Origin: Pseudoalteromonas shioyasakiensis
GTDB lineage: Bacteria > Pseudomonadota > Gammaproteobacteria > Enterobacterales > Alteromonadaceae
Direction of reading: 5' to 3'
DNA: 64,000 bases
Assembly: GCF_019134595.1 (NCBI RefSeq)
Contig: NZ_CP077771.1
Span: forward strand, 186,001-250,000
Position 1 is the first letter of the stretch. Every line of letters begins with the position of its first letter. The notes under the pieces are model-generated. The model had not been told where the DNA came from and searched no databases. It worked only from the letters and a program-made list of their open reading frames with translations. The position numbers were made by a program, and so were the translations under genes. Positions 54,177 through 63,562 of the stretch are shown here, in pieces.

Positions 54177-55340
54177 ATGGACCAAGTAAGCATGACGGCT
54201 GCAGCGGCAGCTTGCGCAATCATTATGATGATAACTAGCATGTTGCTTTATAACGTCAGCAGAAATGAACGTTATTTGTTTGATTGGATGATTGCGGCTA
54301 TTTTATTTAGCATTTATGGCGTTATAGCCATTTGTTCTGCTTACCTTGAAACACACAGGCTCATATTTCCTGCAGCTCCTAATGCCTTATATATGGCTGG
54401 CTTTACTGCTATCTACAGCGGTGTTAGCCAACTGACACTCAAGCGTTCGCATTGGAAGTTGGTTGCCAGTGTCCTTGTAATTAGTTATTTGGTTCAGCTA
54501 ATTCCCGCTGTTATACAGTCAGTTAACCTTCGGCTTTTAATTTTTTATCCTTTCCTGATTTTTATAAATTCTTTAAGCTTTTACACCTTATGGAAGCATA
54601 GAAAGCAAGAGGACAGAAATTCATTCATCTTATTGATGATCGTGTTATTTCTTTTCACCCTCCAATTAATTATTAGGGGTGTTGTAATTGCTTTTGGTGA
54701 GAAACTTGAAATATTCGGTAGCGAATTTATTCAAACTTCAGGTACTTTGGCTTTGGTATGTTTGTTTTTTATGCTTACTATAAGTTTCGCATTTGTTTCA
54801 TTTTGGAAAAAAGAAGCCCATTTACGTGCACTGGCAATAACAGACCATTTAACCGGCTGGCTTAATAGAACCGTTCTAAATAGTATCTCACAGAATATGA
54901 AAAGTGAGTGTCTTCGTAACGACAGTTGTCTCGGATTCATGTTGATTGACATAGATAACTTTAAAAGCATAAATGACAAGTATGGCCATTCAGTTGGAGA
55001 CACAGTTATAAAGGAAGTATGCGATCGGGCTAAAAGTAATGTAAGAGCTTGTGATTATGCTTTCAGGCTAGGCGGTGAAGAGTTTTTAATTCTCATCAAG
55101 AACGCTGATAATAACCTTATGGAGAACTTGTCCAATCGAATATTGAGGAAAATCAGTTGTACTGAAATAGATACTGTAAGCGACAGTCTAAAAGTAACTG
55201 TAAGCATTGGGTATTCTCTTTGTTCAAAAGCTGACAAGTCGTGGGAGTGTGTTTTAGAGCGAGCTGACCTAGCTCTTTACCATTCGAAAGAGTCCGGTAA
55301 AAACACATCAACAGATTTTAATATGATTCAGATTGCTTGA
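54177..55340 (+). CDS. membrane-bound diguanylate cyclase (GGDEF)
   Basis: A 387-residue protein. Seven or so hydrophobic helices occupy residues 5-205 and no known periplasmic domain is evident. A GGDEF domain follows (220-385) with RLGGEEFLI, the catalytic GGEEF, and an upstream RxxD inhibitory site (RACD) five residues before it. It should synthesise c-di-GMP with product feedback. Start follows a perfect AAAGGAGG. Confidence 0.9.
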   Translation: MDQVSMTAAAAACAIIMMITSMLLYNVSRNERYLFDWMIAAILFSIYGVIAICSAYLETHRLIFPAAPNALYMAGFTAIYSGVSQLTLKRSHWKLVASVLVISYLVQLIPAVIQSVNLRLLIFYPFLIFINSLSFYTLWKHRKQEDRNSFILLMIVLFLFTLQLIIRGVVIAFGEKLEIFGSEFIQTSGTLALVCLFFMLTISFAFVSFWKKEAHLRALAITDHLTGWLNRTVLNSISQNMKSECLRNDSCLGFMLIDIDNFKSINDKYGHSVGDTVIKEVCDRAKSNVRACDYAFRLGGEEFLILIKNADNNLMENLSNRILRKISCTEIDTVSDSLKVTVSIGYSLCSKADKSWECVLERADLALYHSKESGKNTSTDFNMIQIA

Positions 55341-55557
55341 TTACTATGTGATCGTGTCTTTTACTGAGTATGTAATCAATTTTCGTTATAAATGGTTTAT
55401 GAAACAAACTACCACTGACAAGTAGATCTAAGTGAATGTTTGTATTTCCAATCCAATCATAGAGAATCGGTCTTAGCATTCAGAGTTAATTGATAACTAC
55501 AAAACAAGCTGGCAGCAATACACCTAGCAAGGCTTTAACCACGCCAAATTCATAAAA

Positions 55558-55575
55558 GGAGTAGCACACTACTCC
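55558..55575 (-). terminator. intrinsic terminator after chemoreceptor
   Basis: GGAGTAG and CTACTCC pair over a 4-base loop, with TTTTATG on the minus strand, 20 bases after the receptor stop. It is a shortened version of the hairpin at 49331. Confidence 0.65.
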
Positions 55576-55594
55576 CTTATTCGATACCCCTTTA

Positions 55595-56893
55595 CTAAAG
55601 GTTAGTTTTAAATTGACTAACGGCCTCAACCACTTCTTTAGCACCTTTTTGAATATCATCGATTACACTACCTGCGCTATTAGATAACTCTAATGCATCT
55701 TTTGCTTCTACTAGGCTAGATTCAATTTGAGTTACCGCATCTTGTGTTAGTACTTTATTTTCAGCCACGACACCTATTATCTGCTCAGTAGCGGCACTCG
55801 TTCTTGAAGCAAGCTGCCTTACTTCATCAGCCACAACAGAGAACCCGCGTCCTTGCTCTCCTGCTCTTGCTGCTTCTATTGCAGCATTGAGAGCAAGTAG
55901 ATTAGTTTGGTCTGCAATACCTTTAATACTATCAACCAGTTGAGCTACTTTAGCCGACTGTACATCTAATTTATTGATACCTTCACTGGCTGTTTCGAGT
56001 TTCTTCGAGAGGGCTTTCATTGTTGATATTGTTTGCTTAACAACTTCTAAACCGTTTTCTGCATCTGCGTCTGTTTGCTTTGAAATATCGTAAGCAATCT
56101 CTGCAGTCTGTGAGATTGCTTGCTCTCTTCTCATTTGCTCTGTAATGACAGTAGCGAACTTAGCAACTTTATATAAATCACCATTGTCGTCATGAATTGG
56201 GTTATATGAGGCTTCAAGCCATACCTCATTACCGTGGCTATCAATCCTTTTAAAGCGATCTGAAATAAAGCGCCCTTGCTTCAGCTCAGACCAAAACTGT
56301 TTATAAGCACTCGATTCAACTTCATGTGGGTCACAAAACATACTGTGGTGCTTTCCTAAAATTTGATTTTGAGAGTACCCCATAGCTTGCAAAAAGTTAT
56401 CGTTAGCATTGAGTATTATGCCATCTAGGCTAAATTCAATCACAGCAGAAGAGCGACTGAGAGCTGTAAGCATATCTTCTTTCTCTCTTGATTGAGATAT
56501 GGTTCTTGTCAGTTCAGCTGAATACACGGCAAGTTCGCCATTTATTGGTTGTAAAATGCTCCTGAGCCACAGTTCGCGACCTGTATTAGTTTGTAATTGT
56601 AAGGCACCGTGCCAATGGTTTAACTTATTTATTGCCGAGAGTAATTTTTGTGTGTGGGGTTTATTAATTGATTTTTTTAGGAGCAAATCATTTAGGGTTT
56701 TACCAACTAGATCATTCGCTTGAAGATCTAGCGCTGCTGCAAATCGCTCATTTACTTCAATGATGGTGCTATTTTTGTTCAGTAGAAAATACAACATCTC
56801 TTCTTTGAGCTCATGCTTTATATTTTCGTATTCAGCAGCCTGCTCTTTTAAATAAATATTTTCGGATAACAGTTTGCGATTAGTAAACCACAT
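55595..56893 (-). CDS. PAS-PAS methyl-accepting chemotaxis protein
   Basis: A 432-residue soluble receptor beginning [20 protein letters not shown], with PAS1 at about 25-135, PAS2 at about 145-255 ([20 protein letters not shown]) and the signalling domain ([20 protein letters not shown]). It belongs to the same family as the receptors at 15037 and 21896-24732, but is more diverged in PAS1. No transmembrane helix. Confidence 0.9.
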   Translation of the reverse strand: MWFTNRKLLSENIYLKEQAAEYENIKHELKEEMLYFLLNKNSTIIEVNERFAAALDLQANDLVGKTLNDLLLKKSINKPHTQKLLSAINKLNHWHGALQLQTNTGRELWLRSILQPINGELAVYSAELTRTISQSREKEDMLTALSRSSAVIEFSLDGIILNANDNFLQAMGYSQNQILGKHHSMFCDPHEVESSAYKQFWSELKQGRFISDRFKRIDSHGNEVWLEASYNPIHDDNGDLYKVAKFATVITEQMRREQAISQTAEIAYDISKQTDADAENGLEVVKQTISTMKALSKKLETASEGINKLDVQSAKVAQLVDSIKGIADQTNLLALNAAIEAARAGEQGRGFSVVADEVRQLASRTSAATEQIIGVVAENKVLTQDAVTQIESSLVEAKDALELSNSAGSVIDDIQKGAKEVVEAVSQFKTNL

Positions 56894-57233
56894 TAGGTGT
56901 GTTCCTTTGGATTATGCACTCAAGATTTGAGTAATTTTTATCATCATACAAATATAATTGGTTATTAATAGTACATTAAGATGAATGGGTACAAAGAGAA
57001 GTTAGAAACCATGTAAGTTAACTCTAAGCTCCAAGCATAGTTTACAAAGAGTTTATTTACTGCTGGAGGATTATAAAAGATCACTTTTCTAGTTCAGAGC
57101 CTTACATTATCGTTGGCAATACGCTTTTGCATTACCACAATAGAAAAGTATATTTGCGTACAACTCCCTCTCTTGTATTTTCAGTGTGAACTCTGTCTCT
57201 TGAGCAAAAAACCACCACCTTATAAAACAAAAA
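56894..57233. other. intergenic stretch with dispersed repeat, copy 2
   Basis: Contains the 61-base repeat at 57103-57163 (identical to 49374-49434) and a similar extension to about 57199. No gene. Confidence 0.7.
57103..57163. repeat. dispersed repeat, copy 2
   Basis: Identical over 61 bases to 49374-49434; the flanks beyond differ. One copy is inside the island and this one outside, so it is a genome-wide interspersed element and not cargo. Confidence 0.85.
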
Positions 57234-57251
57234 ACGAACCCGAAGGTTCGT
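57234..57251 (-). terminator. intrinsic terminator after the TonB receptor
   Basis: ACGAACC and GGTTCGT with a 4-base loop, preceded on the plus strand by an A-run that becomes TTTTT on the minus strand, 90 bases after the receptor stop. Confidence 0.8.
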
Positions 57252-57341
57252 TTTACTTTAAATTCTAACAGTGTCAGCGGCGCTCTTACTCAAGAAAGTG
57301 AGTAAGAACTAAGTGCTCTAGCCTGTAGTATTTAGTCTAGT

Positions 57342-59441
57342 TTAAAAATTATATTTTAAGCTTACCTTATAATTTAACGGCTCACCTGGTTGAGTCCAAA
57401 TTGCAGAGTATGAATTAGCGTAATAAGTTTTATCCAATACGTTATTTACAACAAACTGTAAGCTCAAATCATCATTAACATGGTAATTTGCAAATAGATT
57501 TACCAAGGTATACGAAGGTAAATAATAGGTAGGATCAATCGCTTCACCTAAACGCTCACCAACATATTGAACAGACACACCAACCGTTGAATTCGAACCG
57601 ATTAAATCGCTTAGATCTCGTTTAATTTGCAGATTGGCGCTGTGCTTTGGAATATTTAGTAAAGGGCTACCTTTTGGCAAACTAACCCACCAATCGGTAT
57701 TAACCGTATCTTTTGCTGTTTTGGCATCAGTATAAGTGTATGCAAGATCAAACGAAGTTTGGCTAGTAATATTACCGTGTAAGTCTAGTTCAACACCTTC
57801 ACTCGTAACCTCGCCTAGAGCCCTAGATACACCTGCTTGTAAGTCTGTGGTTAGCATGTTGCTCTTTTGCGCATTAAATACTGTAAAGCTACCACTGACA
57901 ATGTCGGTATTAAACTTAACTCCAGCTTCAATAGAGGTTGTTTCTTCAGGCTCAAATGCTTCTCCATCAGCATCGAAACCGCTATTAGGTCTAAACCCTT
58001 CAGAGTAACTGCTATAAAATTGTAGATCATCAGAATGAGCATACACTAAACCTGCTCGAGGGCTGAATGTGCTTTTGTCAGCCTCTGAACGGGTTACGTT
58101 TTTATGGTTATCAATTTTTTGATCAAACCAATCGTAACGACCCCCAATTTGCATTTTCCATTTTTCAGTGATGTCGACTTGGTCTTGAATATAAATACCA
58201 TAGCTATTCTGTACTTCTGTGGTGTCGAATAACAGTGAACCTTCAGGCGCCGTTTTACCGTATTCAGGCTCATACATATTTATAGCGTAACTCGTGTCAT
58301 CAAGAGTCGGGCGATATCTGTACCAAACCTTATCAAAATCAAACTTACTGGCATCAACACCAATTAAAAGATGATGAGTGAAACCAGCAGCTTTTATACT
58401 ACCGCTAAGCTCTGTACGTGCAGACATATAGTTAGTTTGAAAGTCACGCTGATTATGTTGTCTGCTCAGTGTCACGCCATCAATAAAATAAACTTGTCGG
58501 CTTGGAGCAAGCTCAGCATCACTTGATTCACTCAAAAACTCTGAATCGCTATAACTAATACCTGTTAGAAGCGACCATTCTCCTAATTGATGCTCAAGAG
58601 TAAGCTGATGAGAAATAGCCTTAACTTTTGTAGGTTTATCACTTGGCTCACCTAAAAAAGTTTCAATGGGTAGCGCATCAATTTTACCATCTACAGCAAC
58701 AATACCTCGATCGAAAGTTAAACTTTGATCAACGTACTCTAGCTCGTAATTCAACTTAGTTTTATCTGAAATAAGCCATAAAATTGAAGGCGTTAATACC
58801 GTTTTTTCCGATTCATGATAATCTCTAAAACCTTCACTATCTTCCACAGCACCATTAATTCTAAAGGCCACTTGGTCCGTAATTGCGTTAGTATAGTCGC
58901 CTTCTGCGCGATAACTTTGCCAGCTACCCGCTGTCACTTTTACATAGCCTTGTTGTTCAAACTGCGGTTTCTTTGTAATGATATTAATGGTACCGCCAGG
59001 CTCAGAGCGTCCATAGAGTGCAGAGCCAGTTCCTTTCATGATTTCTACATAATCAATATTACTCGTATCACGAACACCGCTAAAGCTACGTCCAGACGAG
59101 AAACCGTTAATTAAAAAACCTGATGGAATATTCTCATCGCCCACTAAACCACGTATTGCGAAGCTTTCCCATAAACCACCAAAGTCATTTTGTTCTGAAA
59201 TACTTGGGGTTAAATCGAAAATGTCACTTAAGGTGGTTACACCAGCCTCATTAAGTGTGTCTGATGAAATAAATTCGACAGATTGTGGCTGCTCATTTAA
59301 AGGAACATCCCCACGAAAAGCTTGTCTTACACCCGACACAGATATTTTTTCTATGTCTGATGGCTCTGTAGTGGCATATACGGAAGATGTAAAAATTGCG
59401 CTAATCATGATTGAAAGGGCTGATTTTTGGTATCTGTTCAT
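57342..59441 (-). CDS. TonB-dependent siderophore receptor
   Basis: A 699-residue outer-membrane receptor. Signal peptide MNRYQKSALSIMISAIF...VYA; TonB box-like region SDIEKISVSG; plug domain with FSGVRDTSNIDYVEIMKGTG and ALYGRSEPGGTINIITKK; 22-strand barrel ending in an aromatic (YNF). The frame begins upstream at 59474, but ATG 59441 fits the signal peptide better. The gene is divergent from a DUF4198 exported protein and the intergenic region has a Fur-like site, consistent with iron-siderophore uptake. Confidence 0.92.
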   Translation of the reverse strand: MNRYQKSALSIMISAIFTSSVYATTEPSDIEKISVSGVRQAFRGDVPLNEQPQSVEFISSDTLNEAGVTTLSDIFDLTPSISEQNDFGGLWESFAIRGLVGDENIPSGFLINGFSSGRSFSGVRDTSNIDYVEIMKGTGSALYGRSEPGGTINIITKKPQFEQQGYVKVTAGSWQSYRAEGDYTNAITDQVAFRINGAVEDSEGFRDYHESEKTVLTPSILWLISDKTKLNYELEYVDQSLTFDRGIVAVDGKIDALPIETFLGEPSDKPTKVKAISHQLTLEHQLGEWSLLTGISYSDSEFLSESSDAELAPSRQVYFIDGVTLSRQHNQRDFQTNYMSARTELSGSIKAAGFTHHLLIGVDASKFDFDKVWYRYRPTLDDTSYAINMYEPEYGKTAPEGSLLFDTTEVQNSYGIYIQDQVDITEKWKMQIGGRYDWFDQKIDNHKNVTRSEADKSTFSPRAGLVYAHSDDLQFYSSYSEGFRPNSGFDADGEAFEPEETTSIEAGVKFNTDIVSGSFTVFNAQKSNMLTTDLQAGVSRALGEVTSEGVELDLHGNITSQTSFDLAYTYTDAKTAKDTVNTDWWVSLPKGSPLLNIPKHSANLQIKRDLSDLIGSNSTVGVSVQYVGERLGEAIDPTYYLPSYTLVNLFANYHVNDDLSLQFVVNNVLDKTYYANSYSAIWTQPGEPLNYKVSLKYNF

Positions 59442-59531
59442 TCTATCTCTCAGGTATGAATTGTACTTATTCAATAAAGCTTGTAGTTATTAGGTAAGGG
59501 CTTACATTATCAATTACACGCACATGCAATT

Positions 59532-59550
59532 AATAATACTTATCATTTAC
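59532..59550. promoter_or_regulatory. Fur-like box between the TonB receptor and the DUF4198 gene
   Basis: AATAATACTTATCATTTAC matches the 19-bp Fur consensus GATAATGATAATCATTATC at 13 of 19 positions. It could regulate both divergent genes. Confidence 0.5.
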
Positions 59551-59649
59551 AATATGATATACAATTAGACAACCGAGCACTAGCCTCGCAAACAACAGAA
59601 ATTAAAAAACTTAAATCAACGCTCAATTTATAAACACTTAGAGAAAAAA

Positions 59650-60387
59650 ATGAACAAAGTTACTTTAGCCTGCATTACATTAGCTATATCAATTTCCAGC
59701 ATTTACAGCGCAAAAACACAAGCGCATGCAATTTGGTTTGCTGAGCGCTCATCACAACTAGCACTGATATATGGTGAAGGTGCACAAGATTTAGACACCG
59801 TTAAGCGCCAAGACAAAGTTAAAACAGTTACTGGCTATAACAAAAATTGGCAAAAACAAAGTGTAAAACTTATTGAGTCAGGGCATATGATGATACTGAG
59901 CGATAACACGGTTTATGCTGTTACAGGAATGCTCGATAACGGTTTATGGAGCAAAACTAAAGATGGTAAATGGTTTGCTAGTGGCCGTGATCAAATCCCT
60001 GATGCAGTTTTAAGCGAGCATACAAAAAAACATGCTGTACACTTACGTGGCCCGCTTACAGAAATTCCTCAACTTAAAGAACAACAGTTACAAATTATCC
60101 CAATAGGTGAGAGCTTTTCAGGTCAAAAAGGTGCATTGGTCAGTTATCGTATAATATTTGATGGTAAGGCAGTTCAAGGCGCTAAAGTGATAAATGATAT
60201 TGTGAACGACCCAGATCAAAAGCCTCTGATAAGCAATCATGAAGGCGTAGTAACATTGCCACTACGTAATCAAGGTTTAAACGTAGTTGCCGCTATATAT
60301 GATGAAAAAAGTACCAATCTCGCTGTATTTGATAAGACCGAGCACTTAGCAACACTTTCATTTGTTTTACCCCATGCTGCAGAGTAG
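59650..60387 (+). CDS. exported DUF4198 protein
   Basis: A 245-residue protein with a signal peptide ending at TQAHA. It has the beta-rich DUF4198 arrangement (HAIWFAERSSQLALIYGEGA, HAVHLRGPLTEIPQL, VSYRIIFDGKAVQGAKVIND) of proteins linked to metal uptake. Divergent from the TonB receptor 175 bases away. It would act in the periplasm. Substrate unknown. Confidence 0.82.
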   Translation: MNKVTLACITLAISISSIYSAKTQAHAIWFAERSSQLALIYGEGAQDLDTVKRQDKVKTVTGYNKNWQKQSVKLIESGHMMILSDNTVYAVTGMLDNGLWSKTKDGKWFASGRDQIPDAVLSEHTKKHAVHLRGPLTEIPQLKEQQLQIIPIGESFSGQKGALVSYRIIFDGKAVQGAKVINDIVNDPDQKPLISNHEGVVTLPLRNQGLNVVAAIYDEKSTNLAVFDKTEHLATLSFVLPHAAE

Positions 60388-60749
60388 TTTTTAATTAGCT
60401 ACTTATATTCAAGCAAAACTTTGTGGGCCTAGACTTACAATAAGTCTAAGCCCTCATGCACTTTTAATGGCCCTTTAAATAAATGAGTAGCACGCTACTC
60501 CCTCATTGCATTCAAGCCTCGCCAAGTATAGTTAAAAACAGCACATTTAATTATTACAGTAGAAAGCATGTTTACGAACAGCTCTAAACTTCTATGTTAA
60601 GGTGCACATTTTAACTTGAAAATTCACAAGCAAAACCGAGCACCACCATTCCATTAAATCAATCGCTACAATCCTTTTATTCCATTTTAAAGATTGAAAA
60701 TAATGAGCAATACTAAACTCATCAAATTATGAGAGTTAGGGTATTCGAA
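60388..60749. other. intergenic stretch with hairpin and diverged dispersed repeat
   Basis: The hairpin GAGTAGC/GCTACTC (60485-60500) and the following ~90 bases form a diverged copy of the repeat at 49331-49434 (ATTGCATTCAAGCCTCGCC; TTTACGAACA). It also serves as a possible terminator for the DUF4198 gene. Confidence 0.55.
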
Positions 60750-60962
60750 ATGATTAAGACAGTTACTTTTGCAATGATGCACTTCGCAATCGCTTTTACA
60801 GTGACTTACTTTTTAACCGGTAGTTTTTTAATTGGCGGCTTGGTTGCTATTGTTGAGCCAGCTGTGAACACTGTTGCGTTTTACTTCCACGAAAAAGTGT
60901 GGCGTAAAGTTGAGAGTCAGAATCGCTTTAAACAAGATTCAGATGGGATAATGTTTGCTTAA
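60750..60962 (+). CDS. DUF2061 small membrane protein
   Basis: A 70-residue protein, MIKTVTFAMMHFAIAFTVTY, with two membrane helices and the signature VEPAVNTVAFYFHEKVWRKV of DUF2061. ATG 60750 is favoured by family length over the frame start at 60729, which has no ribosome binding site either. Function unknown; members are common in marine bacteria. Confidence 0.85.
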   Translation: MIKTVTFAMMHFAIAFTVTYFLTGSFLIGGLVAIVEPAVNTVAFYFHEKVWRKVESQNRFKQDSDGIMFA

Positions 60963-61329
60963 CTATTAATAAGGGGAAAGTTAAGCATTTAACAAATTTC
61001 GCATTCACATTCTGTTTAGTGAACTAAAAAGCACGCACCTTACTTTTTAAATTTTGACTAGCATTATTGATAGCTCAAATAAACTTTAAAAACAGCCTTT
61101 CTCACTGTTTTAATTAAACAAATAAAAAATAAAATATATTCATATCTATTATTAAAATATAGTGTATAGTTTCTGCAGCTCAAATAGCGAGCTATTAATG
61201 AAAATATTTAGTACAAGTTCATCTCAGTTTCTTTTCGAATCTATTCGTCATATATGCCCTGCGACTCTTTTTCCTTCATTTCCGATTTAGTAGCTAGAAA
61301 TTAAAATTTATAAATATATCGAGGTATAT
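60963..61329. promoter_or_regulatory. long leader region of the cold shock gene
   Basis: About 190 bases separate a TTGACT-like -35 candidate near 61055 from the cspA-like start; a hairpin AGCTC/GAGCT lies at 61178-61193. Such long leaders are typical of cold shock genes. No other gene was found in the 367-base gap. Confidence 0.45.
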
Positions 61330-61542
61330 ATGTCTAACAAGACAACTGGTTCAGTAAAGTTCTTTAACGAAGCTAAAGGCTTTGGCTTTATCTCTCCTGA
61401 CAATGGCAGTCAAGATGTTTTTGTTCATTTCAAATCAATTGAAGTTGATGGATTCAAAACTTTGCAAGAAGGGCAAAAAGTAGCTTTCAATATAGAGAAA
61501 GGGACTAAAGGTCCACAAGCAAACAACGTCACACTAGGCTAA
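61330..61542 (+). CDS. cold shock protein, CspA family
   Basis: A 70-residue OB-fold RNA/DNA-binding protein, [20 protein letters not shown]. Both RNP motifs are present (KGFGFI and DVFVHF). It melts mRNA structure in the cold or during growth. No cold induction motif could be confirmed, but the leader is long. Confidence 0.95.
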   Translation: MSNKTTGSVKFFNEAKGFGFISPDNGSQDVFVHFKSIEVDGFKTLQEGQKVAFNIEKGTKGPQANNVTLG

Positions 61543-61695
61543 GCAGCAACTAAAGAGGTATGGCAAAACTGTATCTCTTTATTTTCATCACTACTATTCA
61601 TTTAGTTCCAGTTCTTAATTGAGAAAATCCAAACTCTCTCTTTTAAATTAATAGTTAATTGAGAATGGGAAAACACGAAGAGCATCGGGAGTTCA

Positions 61696-61839
61696 ATGAA
61701 GAAGAAAATCAAAAAATCAAACCGCGTTGATGACATGAACAACCAAAATGGCATCAAGTATAAAGATATTCACTCGATTAGGCGAAAAATTGAAGACATT
61801 CTAATTGAACGTGAACGTTTAAAATTACTGGAATTGTAA
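61696..61839 (+). CDS. small basic protein, PA3496-like
   Basis: A 47-residue protein MKKKIKKSNRVDDMNNQNGI ending DIHSIRRKIEDILIERERLK. The last part resembles the RRKIEDxxERRLRKEL segment of PA3496-type small envelope-integrity proteins. GGGAG precedes the ATG. It is followed 3 bases later by another small basic gene, so the two form a pair. Confidence 0.6.
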   Translation: MKKKIKKSNRVDDMNNQNGIKYKDIHSIRRKIEDILIERERLKLLEL

Positions 61840-61841
61840 AA

Positions 61842-62051
61842 ATGAAAAAATCAAGAAAACCACAGAAAAGTACAAAAAGAATTAAAAAAAGTAATTTCGA
61901 AGAAAAACTAGAACAAGTTGTTAGCGAATACCGCAAAGAAAAAGAATTTTTAGATACTTTGGTAGAAGACAGTATTGAGTTTAATCAGCAAAAGATAAAA
62001 TGCGACTCTCTATACTCAAAAGCAGAAAGATTTATTAATAAACAAAGTTAA
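61842..62051 (+). CDS. small basic coiled-coil protein
   Basis: A 69-residue, strongly basic protein, MKKSRKPQKSTKRIKKSNFE, with a helical charged middle (EEKLEQVVSEYRKEKEFLDT). Not recognised. Likely co-transcribed with the gene at 61696, whose stop is 3 bases upstream. Confidence 0.6.
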   Translation: MKKSRKPQKSTKRIKKSNFEEKLEQVVSEYRKEKEFLDTLVEDSIEFNQQKIKCDSLYSKAERFINKQS

Positions 62052-62131
62052 TCCTTATGGTTTAAAACCTCCTACCAAAATCAAAAACCTATTATATAAA
62101 AAACAATTTAAAACATTCATAAAGTTCATTA

Positions 62132-62299
62132 ATGCATCAAAAAAATTATGGCTCTGTTATTGAAGCCATCCCCCCTATTCAATCAATTTCAGCAAACAAA
62201 CTCTGTGTAGTTTTCAGAGATAGAAGAAACCTAAAACGTGTCAATTTCAAAAATTCAATAGAAAAACACGCTTTTATTTCTTGGTTAATAAAAATATAA
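62132..62299 (+). CDS. possible small protein, 55 residues
   Basis: A frame beginning MHQKNYGSVIEAIPPIQSIS and containing a basic stretch RDRRNLKRVNFK. No ribosome binding site is visible and codon use does not settle the matter, so it is weakly supported. Confidence 0.3.
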   Translation: MHQKNYGSVIEAIPPIQSISANKLCVVFRDRRNLKRVNFKNSIEKHAFISWLIKI

Positions 62300-62466
62300 C
62301 CAAGCAGATATGTAAAAACCGAGCATATCCATATTCCCAATACAAACAATCATAGACTTACCGATACTGAGCTCTATCGAGGCTAAGTTAAGTTAGTCAA
62401 ATACTCGATAATGATCACCTTTTATTAGAGCAAACACTCAAATTACACTTGCAATTATCACTTTTC

Positions 62467-62507
62467 AGCTTACACTTGTGCGCTAATTGAGCGCACACTT
62501 GTAAGCT
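62467..62507. promoter_or_regulatory. two FabR/DesT-like operators before the desaturase operon
   Basis: AGCTTACACTTGTGCGCT (62467-62484) and AGCGCACACTTGTAAGCT (62490-62507) are two inverted 18-bp palindromes around ACACTTGT. They resemble TetR-type FabR/DesT sites that control unsaturated fatty acid genes. They lie 12-52 bases before the reductase start. Confidence 0.65.
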
Positions 62508-62518
62508 AAAGACGAAAA

Positions 62519-63562
62519 ATGAGAGCGTTATTAAATTCATTATCAAAACATTTATTGCATCATCAGTCATGGTCAGGGTACTGGGAGCCTGTGGTTCAGT
62601 GCTTTAAACCAGGCTGGCGCGAAGGCTACTTTCGTGCACAAGTAAAACATGTACAGGTGTTTTCTGAACAAAGCGTTGAGCTGGTTATTGAGCCAGAAAA
62701 AGCATGGCCAGTTCATCAAGCAGGCCAGCACATTGCGTTAACAATCCAAACGAATGGGCGACTACTAACGCGGGTGTTTACCATCGCAAGCGAACCACAA
62801 TTGGCAAGGCAGCAGCGACAAATTCGTTTATTGATCCGCAGCCAAGAGTTCGGCGCATTTACATCAAAGTTAACAAACTTGAGGTCTGGGCAATGGCTTA
62901 ATATTTCTGAGCCTAAAGGCCAGTTTGTTATGCCAAATACCGCGCGCTCTTTAATCATGCTTGCCGGTGGCTCAGGCATTACGCCATTTATAGCCATGCT
63001 TAAATCCTTGCCGGCAGATAGTAAACACACTATAACCCTGCTTTACTATGCAAAGCCGAACAGCCACTGGCTTAAAGATGAGCTTGAGCAACTAAAGCAA
63101 TCGCTGAGCAATTTTGATTACCACTTACTTGAGCGCAACAAAGATGGCGATGCGACGACATGGCTGACAACAAATGCGCATAAACACTGGTTAGTCTGCG
63201 GCCCAGCTGCTTTGTATAAGCAAGCAGCCGCTTTAGCTAAGCAATTAAATACGCCTATAGACAGTGAGCATTTCAGTGCAGTCCCTGCTGTTTTAGCAAC
63301 CTCTGATAAGCACGAATTAACACTCACTCATCAGGGCAAAACATTCACTATTGATAACCAACAGACCTTACTGACCCACTTACAAGCGAATAAGCAACCG
63401 GTGACAGTTGGCTGTGGTATGGGAATTTGCCATCAATGCCAATGCGTTAAAAAGCAAGGCATCGTGCGTGATATTCGTACCGGTGAGCTCTCTGATAGCT
63501 CAGAGCAGTTAATTCAACTTTGTATTTCGCAACCAGTCAGTGACGTGGAGTTATCAGCATGA
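62519..63562 (+). CDS. ferredoxin-type oxidoreductase (FAD/NAD + 2Fe-2S), desaturase partner
   Basis: A 347-residue electron-transfer protein: FAD domain (GQHIALTIQTNGRLLTRVFTIAS), NAD(P)H domain (LIMLAGGSGITPFIAMLKSL) and a C-terminal plant-type [2Fe-2S] domain with VGCGMGICHQCQCVKK and LCISQPVSDVEL. It should pass electrons from NAD(P)H to the adjacent fatty acid desaturase. Its stop overlaps the desaturase start, and two FabR/DesT-like sites precede it. Confidence 0.92.
   Translation: MRALLNSLSKHLLHHQSWSGYWEPVVQCFKPGWREGYFRAQVKHVQVFSEQSVELVIEPEKAWPVHQAGQHIALTIQTNGRLLTRVFTIASEPQLARQQRQIRLLIRSQEFGAFTSKLTNLRSGQWLNISEPKGQFVMPNTARSLIMLAGGSGITPFIAMLKSLPADSKHTITLLYYAKPNSHWLKDELEQLKQSLSNFDYHLLERNKDGDATTWLTTNAHKHWLVCGPAALYKQAAALAKQLNTPIDSEHFSAVPAVLATSDKHELTLTHQGKTFTIDNQQTLLTHLQANKQPVTVGCGMGICHQCQCVKKQGIVRDIRTGELSDSSEQLIQLCISQPVSDVELSA

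Noticed and set aside
60729..60749. Seven-codon upstream extension of the DUF2061 gene
   Set aside because: Family members start at MIK; the extension has no ribosome binding site.
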